Shown here in pieces: positions 1-5,849 of a stretch of DNA of 7,252 nucleotides. This DNA comes from an uncultured Litoreibacter sp. Its GTDB lineage: Bacteria; Pseudomonadota; Alphaproteobacteria; Rhodobacterales; Rhodobacteraceae. The stretch's first letter is position 1, and each line of letters begins with the position of its first letter. The stretch spans positions 1 to 7,252 of the forward strand of contig CALFWN010000111.1 of the NCBI GenBank assembly GCA_937928335.1. The letters run 5' to 3'. The translations under genes were made by a program, and so were the position numbers. The notes below the pieces were generated by a model, which made no database searches, was not told the DNA's origin, and saw only the letters and a list, made by a program, of their open reading frames with translations.

Positions 1-2
1 CG

Positions 3-68
3 AAGGCGCTTGCCTTCTTCTGTTTGGTATGGCCCATCCTTACGACGGAACCAAGGAAGGGTAGCTGA
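3..68 (+). CDS. 3' tail of an upstream gene (partial, frame uncertain)
   Basis: Only the last few codons of a gene entering from the left can be present. The frame starting at base 3 reads about 21 residues, the first part hydrophobic (KALAFFCLVWPILTTEP), and stops at TGA 66-68. That stop overlaps the next ATG by one base (TGATG), the same junction that links the next two genes, which is why I prefer this frame. The frame starting at base 2 is also open and stops at TAG 62-64 after an unremarkable tail, so the choice is not secure. No function can be assigned. If the preferred frame is right, the upstream gene is translationally coupled to the Lin0512 pair. Confidence 0.3.
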   Translation, partial: KALAFFCLVWPILTTEPRKGS

Positions 69-415
69 TGGCCAAGACGCGCATTCTCAACGAGTTCGGT
101 ATGGGGTCATCCCTGCGCCGGACCGACTATACCGAAGCGGCTTTGCGGGCGATCAAGGACGCGCTTTGGCACAATTCCGTCAGTGTCGCACCCGCCTTTG
201 GCTTTCCGAAAGAGGCCATGCTGATCGATGTCGAGATCGGCGTGCAGGAACCGGGCCAGGTCGACACATCCAAGCTGCTGGACGTCTTTCCATATGGCCA
301 GCCCCGCATCAATGTTGTCACCGGCGGGCTGGATATCCCCAAACCTGACGGCTCCGGCGTGACTGTGATCGCCAATGCCGCGATCTGCGTCAGCTTTGAT
401 ATGGAGGAGGCGTGA
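68..415 (+). CDS. Lin0512 family protein, copy A (degenerate motif)
   Basis: A 115-residue protein without signal peptide or membrane segment, so probably cytoplasmic. It belongs to the uncharacterised Lin0512 family (recognised by sequence; no reaction is known to me). Its features are an N-terminal FGMGSSLRRTDYT segment, a helix with RAIKDAL (residues 27-33), IGVQEPG (57-63) and TGGLDIP (85-91). The family is defined by a conserved GxGxDxHG motif near the N-terminus. Here the two glycines remain (G11, G13), but the D, H and last G positions are S15, R17 and R18, so this copy may have lost a ligand or catalytic site. Start ATG 68 is preceded by AAGGAAGG (53-60). The stop TGA 413-415 overlaps the ATG of the next gene. 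Copy A aligns gap-free over about 110 residues with copy B, with roughly 47 identities counted by eye. A heteromer of an active and a structural subunit is plausible but inferred. Confidence 0.85.
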   Translation: MAKTRILNEFGMGSSLRRTDYTEAALRAIKDALWHNSVSVAPAFGFPKEAMLIDVEIGVQEPGQVDTSKLLDVFPYGQPRINVVTGGLDIPKPDGSGVTVIANAAICVSFDMEEA

Positions 416-783
416 TGGCCGAGGAACGTCTGATCCTTGAAATGGGCATGGGCAATGACCTTTACGGCATGGATTACACCAAAGCCGCCAAACGCGCGAT
501 CCAGGATGCGTTGCATCATTCCTCGATTGTCATGTTCAAATCGCTGGGCATCAGCCATGAGGAGATGCGCGTGCAGGTCACCATCGGTGTGCAGGACCCC
601 GGCAAGCTGGATATTGACGCGCTGGTCGCGGAATTGCCGCGGGGCAGGGCGCAGGTGGTGGGCGTACAGGGCGGGCTGAACGTGCATGACCCCGACAATG
701 ACCAGACCCATGTGATCGCCACCGCCGCCATCGAGGCCTATGTGCCGATGAAGCCGGGCAAATGGAAGCTGTCGCAGGCCTGA
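415..783 (+). CDS. Lin0512 family protein, copy B
   Basis: A 122-residue soluble protein, paralogous to the gene just upstream. It keeps most of the family motif as GMGNDLYG: G11, G13, D15 and G18 match GxGxDxHG, with Tyr at the usual His position. Later matches to copy A are RAIQDAL (27-33), IGVQDPG (57-63) and QGGLNV (85-90). Copy B ends in a Lys-rich tail (MKPGKWKLSQA). The start is ATG 415, because GGAGGAGG at 403-410 lies 4 bases upstream and the ATG shares its A with the stop of copy A. GTG 412 would also open the frame but sits only 1 base from that purine run. The overlap implies coupled translation and near-equal amounts of the two proteins. Function is unknown. Copy B is the more likely functional-site subunit because it keeps the acidic motif residue. 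Confidence 0.88.
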   Translation: MAEERLILEMGMGNDLYGMDYTKAAKRAIQDALHHSSIVMFKSLGISHEEMRVQVTIGVQDPGKLDIDALVAELPRGRAQVVGVQGGLNVHDPDNDQTHVIATAAIEAYVPMKPGKWKLSQA

Positions 784-1239
784 CTAGCGGTTCTTCAGCC
801 CCGGCCAGTTCTTGTTGGCATCCGCGATATATCCCGGCTTGTCGGTCTTCCAAAGCAGATCGACCGGGCGGTTGATATTGAGATACAGCTTGTCGTCCAC
901 GATGTTCCACCGATAGGGGTCGCCGTCCACCTTTGAGCCAACAGCCGTCCCATAGGCGCAGAAACCGCCATATTGGGGCAGGTAGCTTTCGGGCGATTGC
1001 AGGAACGCCACGCGGGCTTCCTCGGACGCGAAACGGTAGGTGCCTCCCTGATGCTCCACCGTGATTGACGGATCGCCCTCCAGCGGTTTGCCGGCGTTGA
1101 AATAGCTGGTCGGGTCGATGCCGCGCAGCGCAAGGCCTGTGCTTGACAGGTTCAGCTCGGGGACATCTTTCGCAAACGCGCCCAGCGGCAGGCAGGCAAG
1201 GGTTGAGCCGAGCAGCATCTCTCGTCTTGTGAGGCGCAT
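784..1239 (-). CDS. Exported YHS domain-containing protein (Cys form)
   Basis: A 151-residue protein beginning MRLTRREMLLGS, with a twin-arginine-like n-region, a short hydrophobic stretch and a likely signal-peptidase site after AFA (residues 21-23), so it should act in the periplasm. The body is a YHS-like domain: conversion of a substrate-like GIDPTSYF segment (40-47), the core around residues 60-98 with QYGGFCAYG (89-97), then DGDPYRWNIVDDKLYLNIN (105-123). This domain type is often annotated as 'YHS domain-containing (seleno)protein', because some relatives carry selenocysteine where this one has Cys94 (codon TGC at 958-960 on the complement). A metal or redox role is often suspected but not shown. 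Start ATG 1239 is preferred over ATG 1254 because GGAAGGA lies 6 bases upstream of it and the shorter form gives a normal signal peptide. It is convergent with the Lin0512 pair with no intervening base. Confidence 0.85.
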   Translation of the reverse strand: MRLTRREMLLGSTLACLPLGAFAKDVPELNLSSTGLALRGIDPTSYFNAGKPLEGDPSITVEHQGGTYRFASEEARVAFLQSPESYLPQYGGFCAYGTAVGSKVDGDPYRWNIVDDKLYLNINRPVDLLWKTDKPGYIADANKNWPGLKNR

Positions 1240-1329
1240 GTGATGTCCTTCCATATGGTCAAGCTGCGCGGACAGTAGCGGCGCGGCATAGCTGGCGACA
1301 AATCACAGCTGCGTGGGAGGGCGTGGCGT

Positions 1330-2229
1330 CTAATTGACCGACGGGTGTTGCATCCCGATCTGGTCGAAAATCGCCTTGCAGATCCCGCCCATCTCAAGCG
1401 CGAAGAAGTTCTTCGCGGCCGCCTTGTTGGGGTGGAACGGGTCCTTTACCATGCCGCGTTTGTTCAGCCGGAAATACTTCTTGTTGCCCTGATTTGCCGC
1501 CACTGTCTGCGGCGTCACGCCGGGCACAAAGCTGCAATGGCTGCCGGTTTGCTCAAACGCCGCTTGCAGGTTCACCTGCGCTTTGCGGCGCAGATCGGTG
1601 ATCGACTTCTTGTAGGCGGGGGCCGTGGTCATGAAAATGCAGGGGATATCGTGAGGCAGCTGCGCCTGCATCTTCTCGACATCTTCCACGGCCAGTTCCG
1701 GATTGTGAGCCCAACGCTTGGCGGAGTTGCCAAGGAAGGACATCAACAGCAGGCCGGGGTTGTAGTAGTCTTCACGAAACATCTCCTCGAAGGGTGACTT
1801 TCCGGCGGCGCAGAACTGGTAATTCCGGCCACGCCCGATCTGCACATATTGGTTCGCGGTCTGGTTCACGTAGCCATAGGCGCCCGCATTGACCTTCCAT
1901 TTCGGGTCCACATCGCAAACAGCCCCCTTGGCGCGGCCACGACGCGCGGTCCAGGAATGCAGCGAGGTGGAGCGCACGCCGATCACGCTGACTTTCATCT
2001 CCCCAAGGGAGGTCAGCTGCTGTTTTTGTATCGGGTCAGGATTGCAGTGTTTCTTGATGTCGGTGAAGAATTCAACAAAGGCGGGGCCGGAGCCGAAGGA
2101 GATCTGGCTATCGCCCAAGACCAGTATGTCGGGCGACATGAAGTCCTTCGCATGGGCGCCAGCAGCTGCCGACAGCAACCCGGTCACGCAGGCCATGATG
2201 CGCAAGCCGCTCAAAGAAACACCAAACAT
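1330..2229 (-). CDS. Exported SGNH/GDSL-type hydrolase
   Basis: A 299-residue protein. Residues 1-27 (MFGVSLSGLRIMACVTGLL...AHA) form a Sec-type signal peptide with cleavage predicted after AHA. The mature part shows the four SGNH landmarks in order: block I DILVLGDSQ with nucleophile Ser41, a block II-like Gly84 (VIGVRS), block III FLGNS with Asn168, and block V DPFHPN with Asp263 and His266. This predicts a periplasmic or secreted esterase/acyl-hydrolase; the substrate is not evident. Cysteines at KHCNP, AVCDV, QFCAA, IPCIF, SHCSF and GICKA could form up to three disulfides. The open frame extends upstream into the response-regulator gene, but I start at ATG 2229 because it gives a standard signal peptide and has AAGG 7 bases upstream. 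It lies 97 bp downstream of the regulator on the same strand; whether it is co-transcribed is unclear. It may act on polysaccharide or envelope esters (inference). Confidence 0.8.
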   Translation of the reverse strand: MFGVSLSGLRIMACVTGLLSAAAGAHAKDFMSPDILVLGDSQISFGSGPAFVEFFTDIKKHCNPDPIQKQQLTSLGEMKVSVIGVRSTSLHSWTARRGRAKGAVCDVDPKWKVNAGAYGYVNQTANQYVQIGRGRNYQFCAAGKSPFEEMFREDYYNPGLLLMSFLGNSAKRWAHNPELAVEDVEKMQAQLPHDIPCIFMTTAPAYKKSITDLRRKAQVNLQAAFEQTGSHCSFVPGVTPQTVAANQGNKKYFRLNKRGMVKDPFHPNKAAAKNFFALEMGGICKAIFDQIGMQHPSVN

Positions 2230-2255
2230 CCAGCTGCCTTGTCCAAACTTCCTAC

Positions 2256-2309
2256 CTTTCGGCACACGAAACCTGATCGCATGGGCCACGGCAAGTGCCT
2301 CGCCGAAAG
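2256..2309 (-). promoter_or_regulatory. 8-bp inverted repeat between regulator and SGNH gene
   Basis: CTTTCGGC at 2256-2263 is the exact reverse complement of GCCGAAAG at 2302-2309, with 38 bases between. Inside lie a competing 5-bp repeat (TTTCG 2257-2261 with CGAAA 2267-2271) and the near-palindrome GGCAAGTGCC (2290-2299). There is no T-run, so this is not a classic terminator for the response regulator. It could be a structured leader, a processing site or an operator for the hydrolase gene. A chance origin cannot be excluded. Confidence 0.25.
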
Positions 2310-2326
2310 TTGAACATATGTGGGGC

Positions 2327-2962
2327 CTAGAACTCCGCGCCCGTGCCTTGCAGAACGCCATGCTCCAGCGCGTAGCGCGTGAGCCCGGCTGTTGAGTTGA
2401 TGCCGAGCTTGCGTTTGATATTCTTGCGATGCGTCTCCACCGTATGCACCGAGATATCCAATTCCCGCGCAACCTCCTTATTGGCCTTGCCCTGGGCCAG
2501 TTGCAGCAAGATGGTCTGCTCCCGCGCGGTGAGAATATCCTGCGCCGTGTCGGGCGTCAGCGCGCCGGTGGCGCCGGTGCACAGATAGGTCTCACCGGCC
2601 ATCACGGTTTGAATCGCGGTGTAAATCTCCTCGGTGGGCACGTCTTTCAGGATGTAGCCCCGCGCGCCGTGGCGCATTGCCGTGGCCACATATTCCGGCG
2701 CGTCATGCATCGACAGGACCACGATCCGCTGCTTGGCATTGCGCTCAAGCAGGATCTCGGTGGCGCTCAGCCCGCCAAGCTGCGGCATATTGAGGTCCAT
2801 CAGGATCACATCGGGGCGCAGCGCATCGACCTGATCAATCACCTCCTGACCATTTGACAGCGTGGCCACCACTTCGATGTCGCCGTAGCTCTCCAGAATG
2901 GCCCGAATACCGTCTGCCACCATAGGATGGTCATCAACGATCAAGACACGAATAGGGGTCAT
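2327..2962 (-). CDS. NarL/LuxR-type response regulator
   Basis: A 211-residue two-domain regulator. The receiver domain (about residues 3-120) has the acidic pair D10-D11 (IVDDHP), phospho-acceptor Asp56 (ILMDLNMP), Ser84 (VVLSMHD) and Lys106 (YILKDV), a full set of phosphotransfer residues. After a short linker, residues 144-190 form a LuxR-type four-helix HTH (LTAREQTILLQLAQGKANKE...VHTVETHRKNIKRKL), the DNA-binding domain of the NarL/FixJ class. ATG 2960-2962 overlaps the kinase stop TGA (ATGA), so the pair is translationally coupled and the cognate kinase is the gene upstream. The likely target is the divergent TRAP operon: the intergenic region holds a 7-2-7 dyad of NarL-like heptamers. 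A similar layout is known for DctS/DctR and dctPQM of Rhodobacter capsulatus. The length and domains are normal for the class, and activation by phosphorylation at Asp56 is expected. Confidence 0.95.
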   Translation of the reverse strand: MTPIRVLIVDDHPMVADGIRAILESYGDIEVVATLSNGQEVIDQVDALRPDVILMDLNMPQLGGLSATEILLERNAKQRIVVLSMHDAPEYVATAMRHGARGYILKDVPTEEIYTAIQTVMAGETYLCTGATGALTPDTAQDILTAREQTILLQLAQGKANKEVARELDISVHTVETHRKNIKRKLGINSTAGLTRYALEHGVLQGTGAEF

Positions 2963-4392
2963 GCGATCTTTCTTCCTTCACTTGGCTTTTGGTTGTCGCC
3001 AGCCTTGGGGGGCAGCAGATGGCTGAGCGGAACAGAGGCCTCGATGGTTGTGCCGCCCGACGTGCTCATCACCCGGAGCGTGCCGTTGAGCTGATCTATG
3101 CGTTCCTGCATGTTGCGCAGACCAAGCCCGCCATCGCGCCGCGCATTGTCCATGCCGCCGCCATTATCCTTGATGCGCAGGGTCGCCCCGCGACGATGGC
3201 CGAACACATCAAGCGTGACCTTCGTGGCCTCGGCATGGCGCTCAACATTGGTCAGCGCCTCCTGCGCGATCCGGTAAAGCGCCGTCTTGGCGTCCTGATC
3301 CAGCCGGTTGCGGAACACGACAGTTGTAAATTCCGTCTCAAGCCCGGTGCGGGCCTTGAAATCTTCTATCAATGATTTCAGCGCGGGCCCGAGCCCCAGA
3401 TCATCCAGCACGCCGGGCCGCAGATCGGCAGAGATCCGGCGGACCTCGTGAATGGCATCGGTCAGCCCGTCTATGCCCTTGTCGAGGCTCTGCGTGGCAC
3501 CGTCATCTTTCGCGGCAACCTGCCGCTTGGCCAGCTCGACCGCATATCGGACGCCGATCAGGATTTGGCTAATGGAATCATGGAGTTCCCGCGCGACCCT
3601 GCCACGTTCTTCCTCTTGTGTGTCGATGATTCGCTCGGTCAGCGCCTTCAGTTTGCCATCGGCAAGCCTGCGTTCGCGCAGGTTCAGCAGCAAGCCTGTC
3701 ACAAAGACGGCCAGTAGGGCGGCGATGGTGATAATCGCGATTTGCAGGAAGGTCTGGCGGATGCGGGCCTCTGTGGTGGCGCGGGCGGCTGCAACAGTTG
3801 CGACGACATCGTCGATGAAAATCCCGGTGCCCAGCGCCCATTTCCAGTCTTGCAGGCCGATTTGGTAGGTGACCATCCGCGCCGTCTCTCCGGTGGAGGG
3901 TTTGGTCCAGTCGAAACTGTGATAGCCTCCGGCGCGCGCGGTCTCGATGATCTTGTCGGTCACGGAGACCCCGTTGCCATCGGTCAGCCCCGACCAGTTC
4001 TGGCCGATCAGGGAGGTGTGGCGCGGGCTGACCAGATTGTTGCCGTCATAGTCGAACACAAAGAAATAGCCGTCCTGGCCGTAAATCATCGCCGACAGGA
4101 TCTGCGTGACCTCCAGCTTTGCGGCCTCGTCATCGGGCAGGGCGTTGCCATAGATGGACCCGATCGCGGTGCGCGCGAGGCTCAGGTAGTTTTTCAGCTC
4201 GGCCTTCTTGGCCTCGATCAGCTGTGTTTCCAGCTCCTGTATCTCGGTCTCCGCCAATTGGCGCGACTGGTTGGCCACCACGACCGAGATCGCGGCAATC
4301 GCCAGCACAAGCGGAACGGTTGCCAGAAGAAAGACCTTCTGCCCGTAATTCAGCGCGAAACGCGCGCGGATCGTATGTAGTAGCCGGCTCAT
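2959..4392 (-). CDS. Cache-domain sensor histidine kinase (HisKA_3 type)
   Basis: A 477-residue inner-membrane kinase. TM1 is at about residues 19-41, followed by a periplasmic single-Cache (sCache_2-like) domain at about 57-197. The Cache signature is YGQDGYFFVFDYDGNNLVSP, then LIGQNW and WKWALGTGIFIDDV. TM2 is at about 215-237. With no clear HAMP, a short coiled linker leads to the HisKA_3 dimerisation domain with phospho-acceptor His271 (ARELHDSISQ) and a HATPase_c domain with N box around Asn382 (EALTNVERHAEA), G1 DNGGG (from Asp409) and G2 GLGLRNM (422-428). Cache domains of this class commonly bind small carboxylates, so a ligand related to the TRAP substrate is likely (inference). Start ATG 4392 places TM1 at a normal distance. 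The frame stays open to a TTG at 4506, but that extension is Arg/Pro-rich and unlike a signal. No good Shine-Dalgarno sequence precedes 4392. Confidence 0.92.
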   Translation of the reverse strand: MSRLLHTIRARFALNYGQKVFLLATVPLVLAIAAISVVVANQSRQLAETEIQELETQLIEAKKAELKNYLSLARTAIGSIYGNALPDDEAAKLEVTQILSAMIYGQDGYFFVFDYDGNNLVSPRHTSLIGQNWSGLTDGNGVSVTDKIIETARAGGYHSFDWTKPSTGETARMVTYQIGLQDWKWALGTGIFIDDVVATVAAARATTEARIRQTFLQIAIITIAALLAVFVTGLLLNLRERRLADGKLKALTERIIDTQEEERGRVARELHDSISQILIGVRYAVELAKRQVAAKDDGATQSLDKGIDGLTDAIHEVRRISADLRPGVLDDLGLGPALKSLIEDFKARTGLETEFTTVVFRNRLDQDAKTALYRIAQEALTNVERHAEATKVTLDVFGHRRGATLRIKDNGGGMDNARRDGGLGLRNMQERIDQLNGTLRVMSTSGGTTIEASVPLSHLLPPKAGDNQKPSEGRKIA

Positions 4393-4471
4393 GAGCGGGG
4401 CAAGTTTGGGCCAAGTGCCGCAACGCGTCAATCGCCGCGATCGGGTAGGGGTGAGGCTGCCAGCTGCACAT

Positions 4472-4523
4472 GGCCGCAAGGCCCGCGTGGCTTCGATCTG
4501 GATCAAATTTGGCCGCCAAGGCC
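4472..4523. repeat. Two GGCC-GC(C)AA-GGCC repeats in the divergent intergenic region
   Basis: GGCCGCAAGGCC at 4472-4483 recurs as GGCCGCCAAGGCC at 4511-4523, starts 39 bp apart. The second copy overlaps a perfect dyad, TTGGC-C-GCCAA (4509-4519). Both lie just upstream of the NarL-like dyad, between the divergent genes. They could be extra protein-binding sites or small hairpins; GC-rich coincidence is also possible. Confidence 0.25.
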
Positions 4524-4528
4524 GGATC

Positions 4529-4544
4529 TACCCGTCAATGGGTA
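4529..4544 (+). promoter_or_regulatory. Candidate operator: NarL-like 7-2-7 heptamer dyad
   Basis: TACCCGT (4529-4535), two bases CA, then ATGGGTA (4538-4544). The second half reads TACCCAT on the other strand, an exact match to the NarL heptamer consensus TACYYMT. The first half differs at one position. NarL and NarP of Escherichia coli bind pairs of such heptamers head-to-head with a 2-bp gap, which is the arrangement here. The adjacent response regulator is of the NarL family. The centre lies about 41.5 bp upstream of the start site predicted from the -10 box at 4566-4571, where a class II activator would sit. GGAT (4524-4527) and ATCC (4549-4552) flank the dyad. A related half-site, TACCCGA on the minus strand, occurs at 4441-4447. 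Confidence 0.5.
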
Positions 4545-4565
4545 TAGCATCCCCGCAGGACCGCC

Positions 4566-4571
4566 TATAAG
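4566..4571 (+). promoter_or_regulatory. Candidate -10 box of the TRAP operon promoter
   Basis: TATAAG matches five of six bases of the sigma-70 TATAAT box. The position of a -35 box 17 bp upstream (4543-4548, TATAGC) bears no resemblance to TTGACA and overlaps the end of the NarL-like dyad, which fits a promoter needing an activator. The predicted start is near 4578, giving a leader of about 80 bases before the binding-protein ATG. Confidence 0.4.
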
Positions 4572-4643
4572 GTTGCGCCACTAGAAACGATCCATCTGCC
4601 AGCGATCATGGTCAAAAAGGCCGGCTCTGGGGGATGATAATTT

Positions 4644-4651
4644 GGGAGGAG
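4644..4651 (+). promoter_or_regulatory. Strong ribosome binding site of the binding-protein gene
   Basis: GGGAGGAG lies 6 bases before ATG 4658. This decides the start in favour of 4658 over the in-frame ATG at 4634, which has no such site and would put seven extra residues plus Met before the twin-arginine signal. Confidence 0.8.
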
Positions 4652-4657
4652 ACACCT

Positions 4658-5740
4658 ATGGATCGTCGTTCTTTTCTAAGAACTTCTGCAGTTGGCGGGA
4701 CCGCCGCAGCTGCCTCGACACTGGCCGCACCTGCATATGCGCAGGGCAACCGCACATTGACGATGGTGACAACCTGGGGCCGCGGCCTTGCTGGCGTTTT
4801 TGACGCGGCGCAAAAGGTTGCAGATGACATCAATGCAATGTCCGACGGCAGTTTGACGATTGATGTCAAAGCCGCAGGCGAGCTGGTTGGCGCGTTTGAA
4901 GTGTTTGACGCAGTGACCGCCGGTCAGGCCGATATGTACCACGCGGCTGATTACTACTTTGTCGGTCAGCACCCGGGTTATGCCTATTTTACCTCCGTGC
5001 CATTTGGCATGACCGCTCAGGAAATCGTCAACTGGTACGAGCATGGTGGCGGCAACGCATTCCATGACGAGCTGGGTGAAATCTTCGGCCTGAAATCCTT
5101 CCTCGCCGGTAACACGGGCGCGCAGGCCGGTGGCTGGTTCCGCAAGGAAATCACTGGGCCGGAAGACTTCAACGGCCTGAAATTCCGTATGCCTGGTCTG
5201 GGCGGCGAGGTGCTCGGCAAGCTGGGCGCGTCGGTTCAGAACCTTCCAGGTGCGGAAGTGTATCAGGCGCTGGCCTCTGGTGCGATTGACGGGACCGAGT
5301 GGATCGGCCCGTGGGCGGATGAGAAAGCCGGTTTCCAGGAGATCACCAAGTTCTACTACACCGCTGGTATGCACGAGCCGGGCGCTGCCCTGTCTCTGGC
5401 CACCAATCTCGACGTCTTCAACGAGCTGACACCTGCGCAGCAGAAGATCATCGAAGTGGCATCGGGCAACACCCACCAGTGGAGCCTTGCTCAGTTCCTC
5501 AACAATAACGGTGCGGCGCTGCAACGTCTGCAATCGGGCGGTGTGAAGGTTCTGGAATTCCCTGACAGTGTCTGGGATGCGATGGGCGCCGCTGCGCAAG
5601 AGGTCAAAGACCAGTATGCGGGTGACGAGCTTTATGACCGTCTGCGTGCAAGCTACGAGGCGTCTCAGGCGGCATCGTCCGGCTGGATTGTGCGCTCTGA
5701 GGGTGTGTATCGCACCCAGCGTGACCGGATCACCGGCTAA
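4658..5740 (+). CDS. TRAP transporter periplasmic solute-binding protein (TakP/FcbT1-like)
   Basis: A 360-residue DctP-family protein. MDRRSFLRTS is a twin-arginine (Tat) signal with cleavage predicted after AYA (residues 26-28), so it is exported folded. Ligand-site landmarks of the TakP subgroup are present: Gln156 (GAQAGGWF), the carboxylate-binding Arg177 in LKFRMPGLGGEV, Glu214-Trp215 in DGTEWIGPW, and Glu240 in MHEPGAAL. In TakP of Rhodobacter sphaeroides, which binds pyruvate and other 2-oxo acids, corresponding Gln, Glu, Trp and Glu residues hold a cation that contacts the ligand (from memory). A cation-assisted 2-oxo or hydroxy monocarboxylate is therefore the likely substrate, although the subgroup is often labelled 'mannitol/chloroaromatic'. 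It is the first gene of the operon, divergent from the kinase/regulator pair, and its strong ribosome site suggests high expression. Ends at TAA 5738-5740. Confidence 0.95.
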   Translation: MDRRSFLRTSAVGGTAAAASTLAAPAYAQGNRTLTMVTTWGRGLAGVFDAAQKVADDINAMSDGSLTIDVKAAGELVGAFEVFDAVTAGQADMYHAADYYFVGQHPGYAYFTSVPFGMTAQEIVNWYEHGGGNAFHDELGEIFGLKSFLAGNTGAQAGGWFRKEITGPEDFNGLKFRMPGLGGEVLGKLGASVQNLPGAEVYQALASGAIDGTEWIGPWADEKAGFQEITKFYYTAGMHEPGAALSLATNLDVFNELTPAQQKIIEVASGNTHQWSLAQFLNNNGAALQRLQSGGVKVLEFPDSVWDAMGAAAQEVKDQYAGDELYDRLRASYEASQAASSGWIVRSEGVYRTQRDRITG

Positions 5741-5768
5741 GCGCGCTTTAAGCGACTGAACAGGTCGG

Positions 5769-5786
5769 GGCCGCAGCAATGCGGCC
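5769..5786 (+). promoter_or_regulatory. Intercistronic hairpin with GCAA tetraloop
   Basis: GGCCGCA (5769-5775) pairs perfectly with TGCGGCC (5780-5786) around GCAA, a GNRA-type loop. It lies 28 bases after the binding-protein stop. No T-run follows, so it is not a standard terminator. A hairpin in this place may protect the binding-protein message from 3' decay or partly stop transcription, keeping permease levels lower. Further 5-6 bp pairings follow (5794-5798 with 5810-5814; 5803-5808 with 5825-5830), which exclude or interlock with each other. Confidence 0.5.
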
Positions 5787-5849
5787 TCGATCCCCGTGGC
5801 TTCGATGCGCACGGAAACGGGAGGGCATCGCAGTTTGAAAGATCGCGGG

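Noticed and set aside
1165..1239. Lipoprotein signal in the YHS protein (STLAC)
   Set aside because: The residue three before the Cys is Thr instead of Leu/Val/Ile, and a good ordinary cleavage site (AFA) follows.
2230..2472. Upstream extension of the SGNH frame into the response-regulator gene
   Set aside because: The extra residues are Arg/Ser-rich, overlap a secure coding region and would bury the signal peptide. ATG 2229 gives a normal exported protein.
4402..4431. Minus-strand TTGACG box as promoter for the kinase, implying a near-leaderless message
   Set aside because: The matching -10 positions (CAAACT or AAACTT) fit TATAAT at only two or three bases, so the promoter cannot be supported.
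4454..4470. Sigma-54 promoter in the divergent region
   Set aside because: The best GG...GC pair has a 9-base gap rather than 10 and lacks the rest of the TGGCAC/TTGC pattern.
4393..4506. N-terminal extension of the kinase from TTG 4506
   Set aside because: The sequence would occupy the regulatory region, lacks a membrane segment and is Arg/Pro-rich. ATG 4392 places the first membrane helix normally.
5769..5786. Intrinsic terminator after the binding protein
   Set aside because: The stem is strong, but the following bases are TCGATCCCC with no T-run, and the operon clearly continues.
4676..5812. 378-codon open frame opposite the TRAP binding protein
   Set aside because: The plus-strand protein is unmistakable and the antisense product has no recognisable motif.
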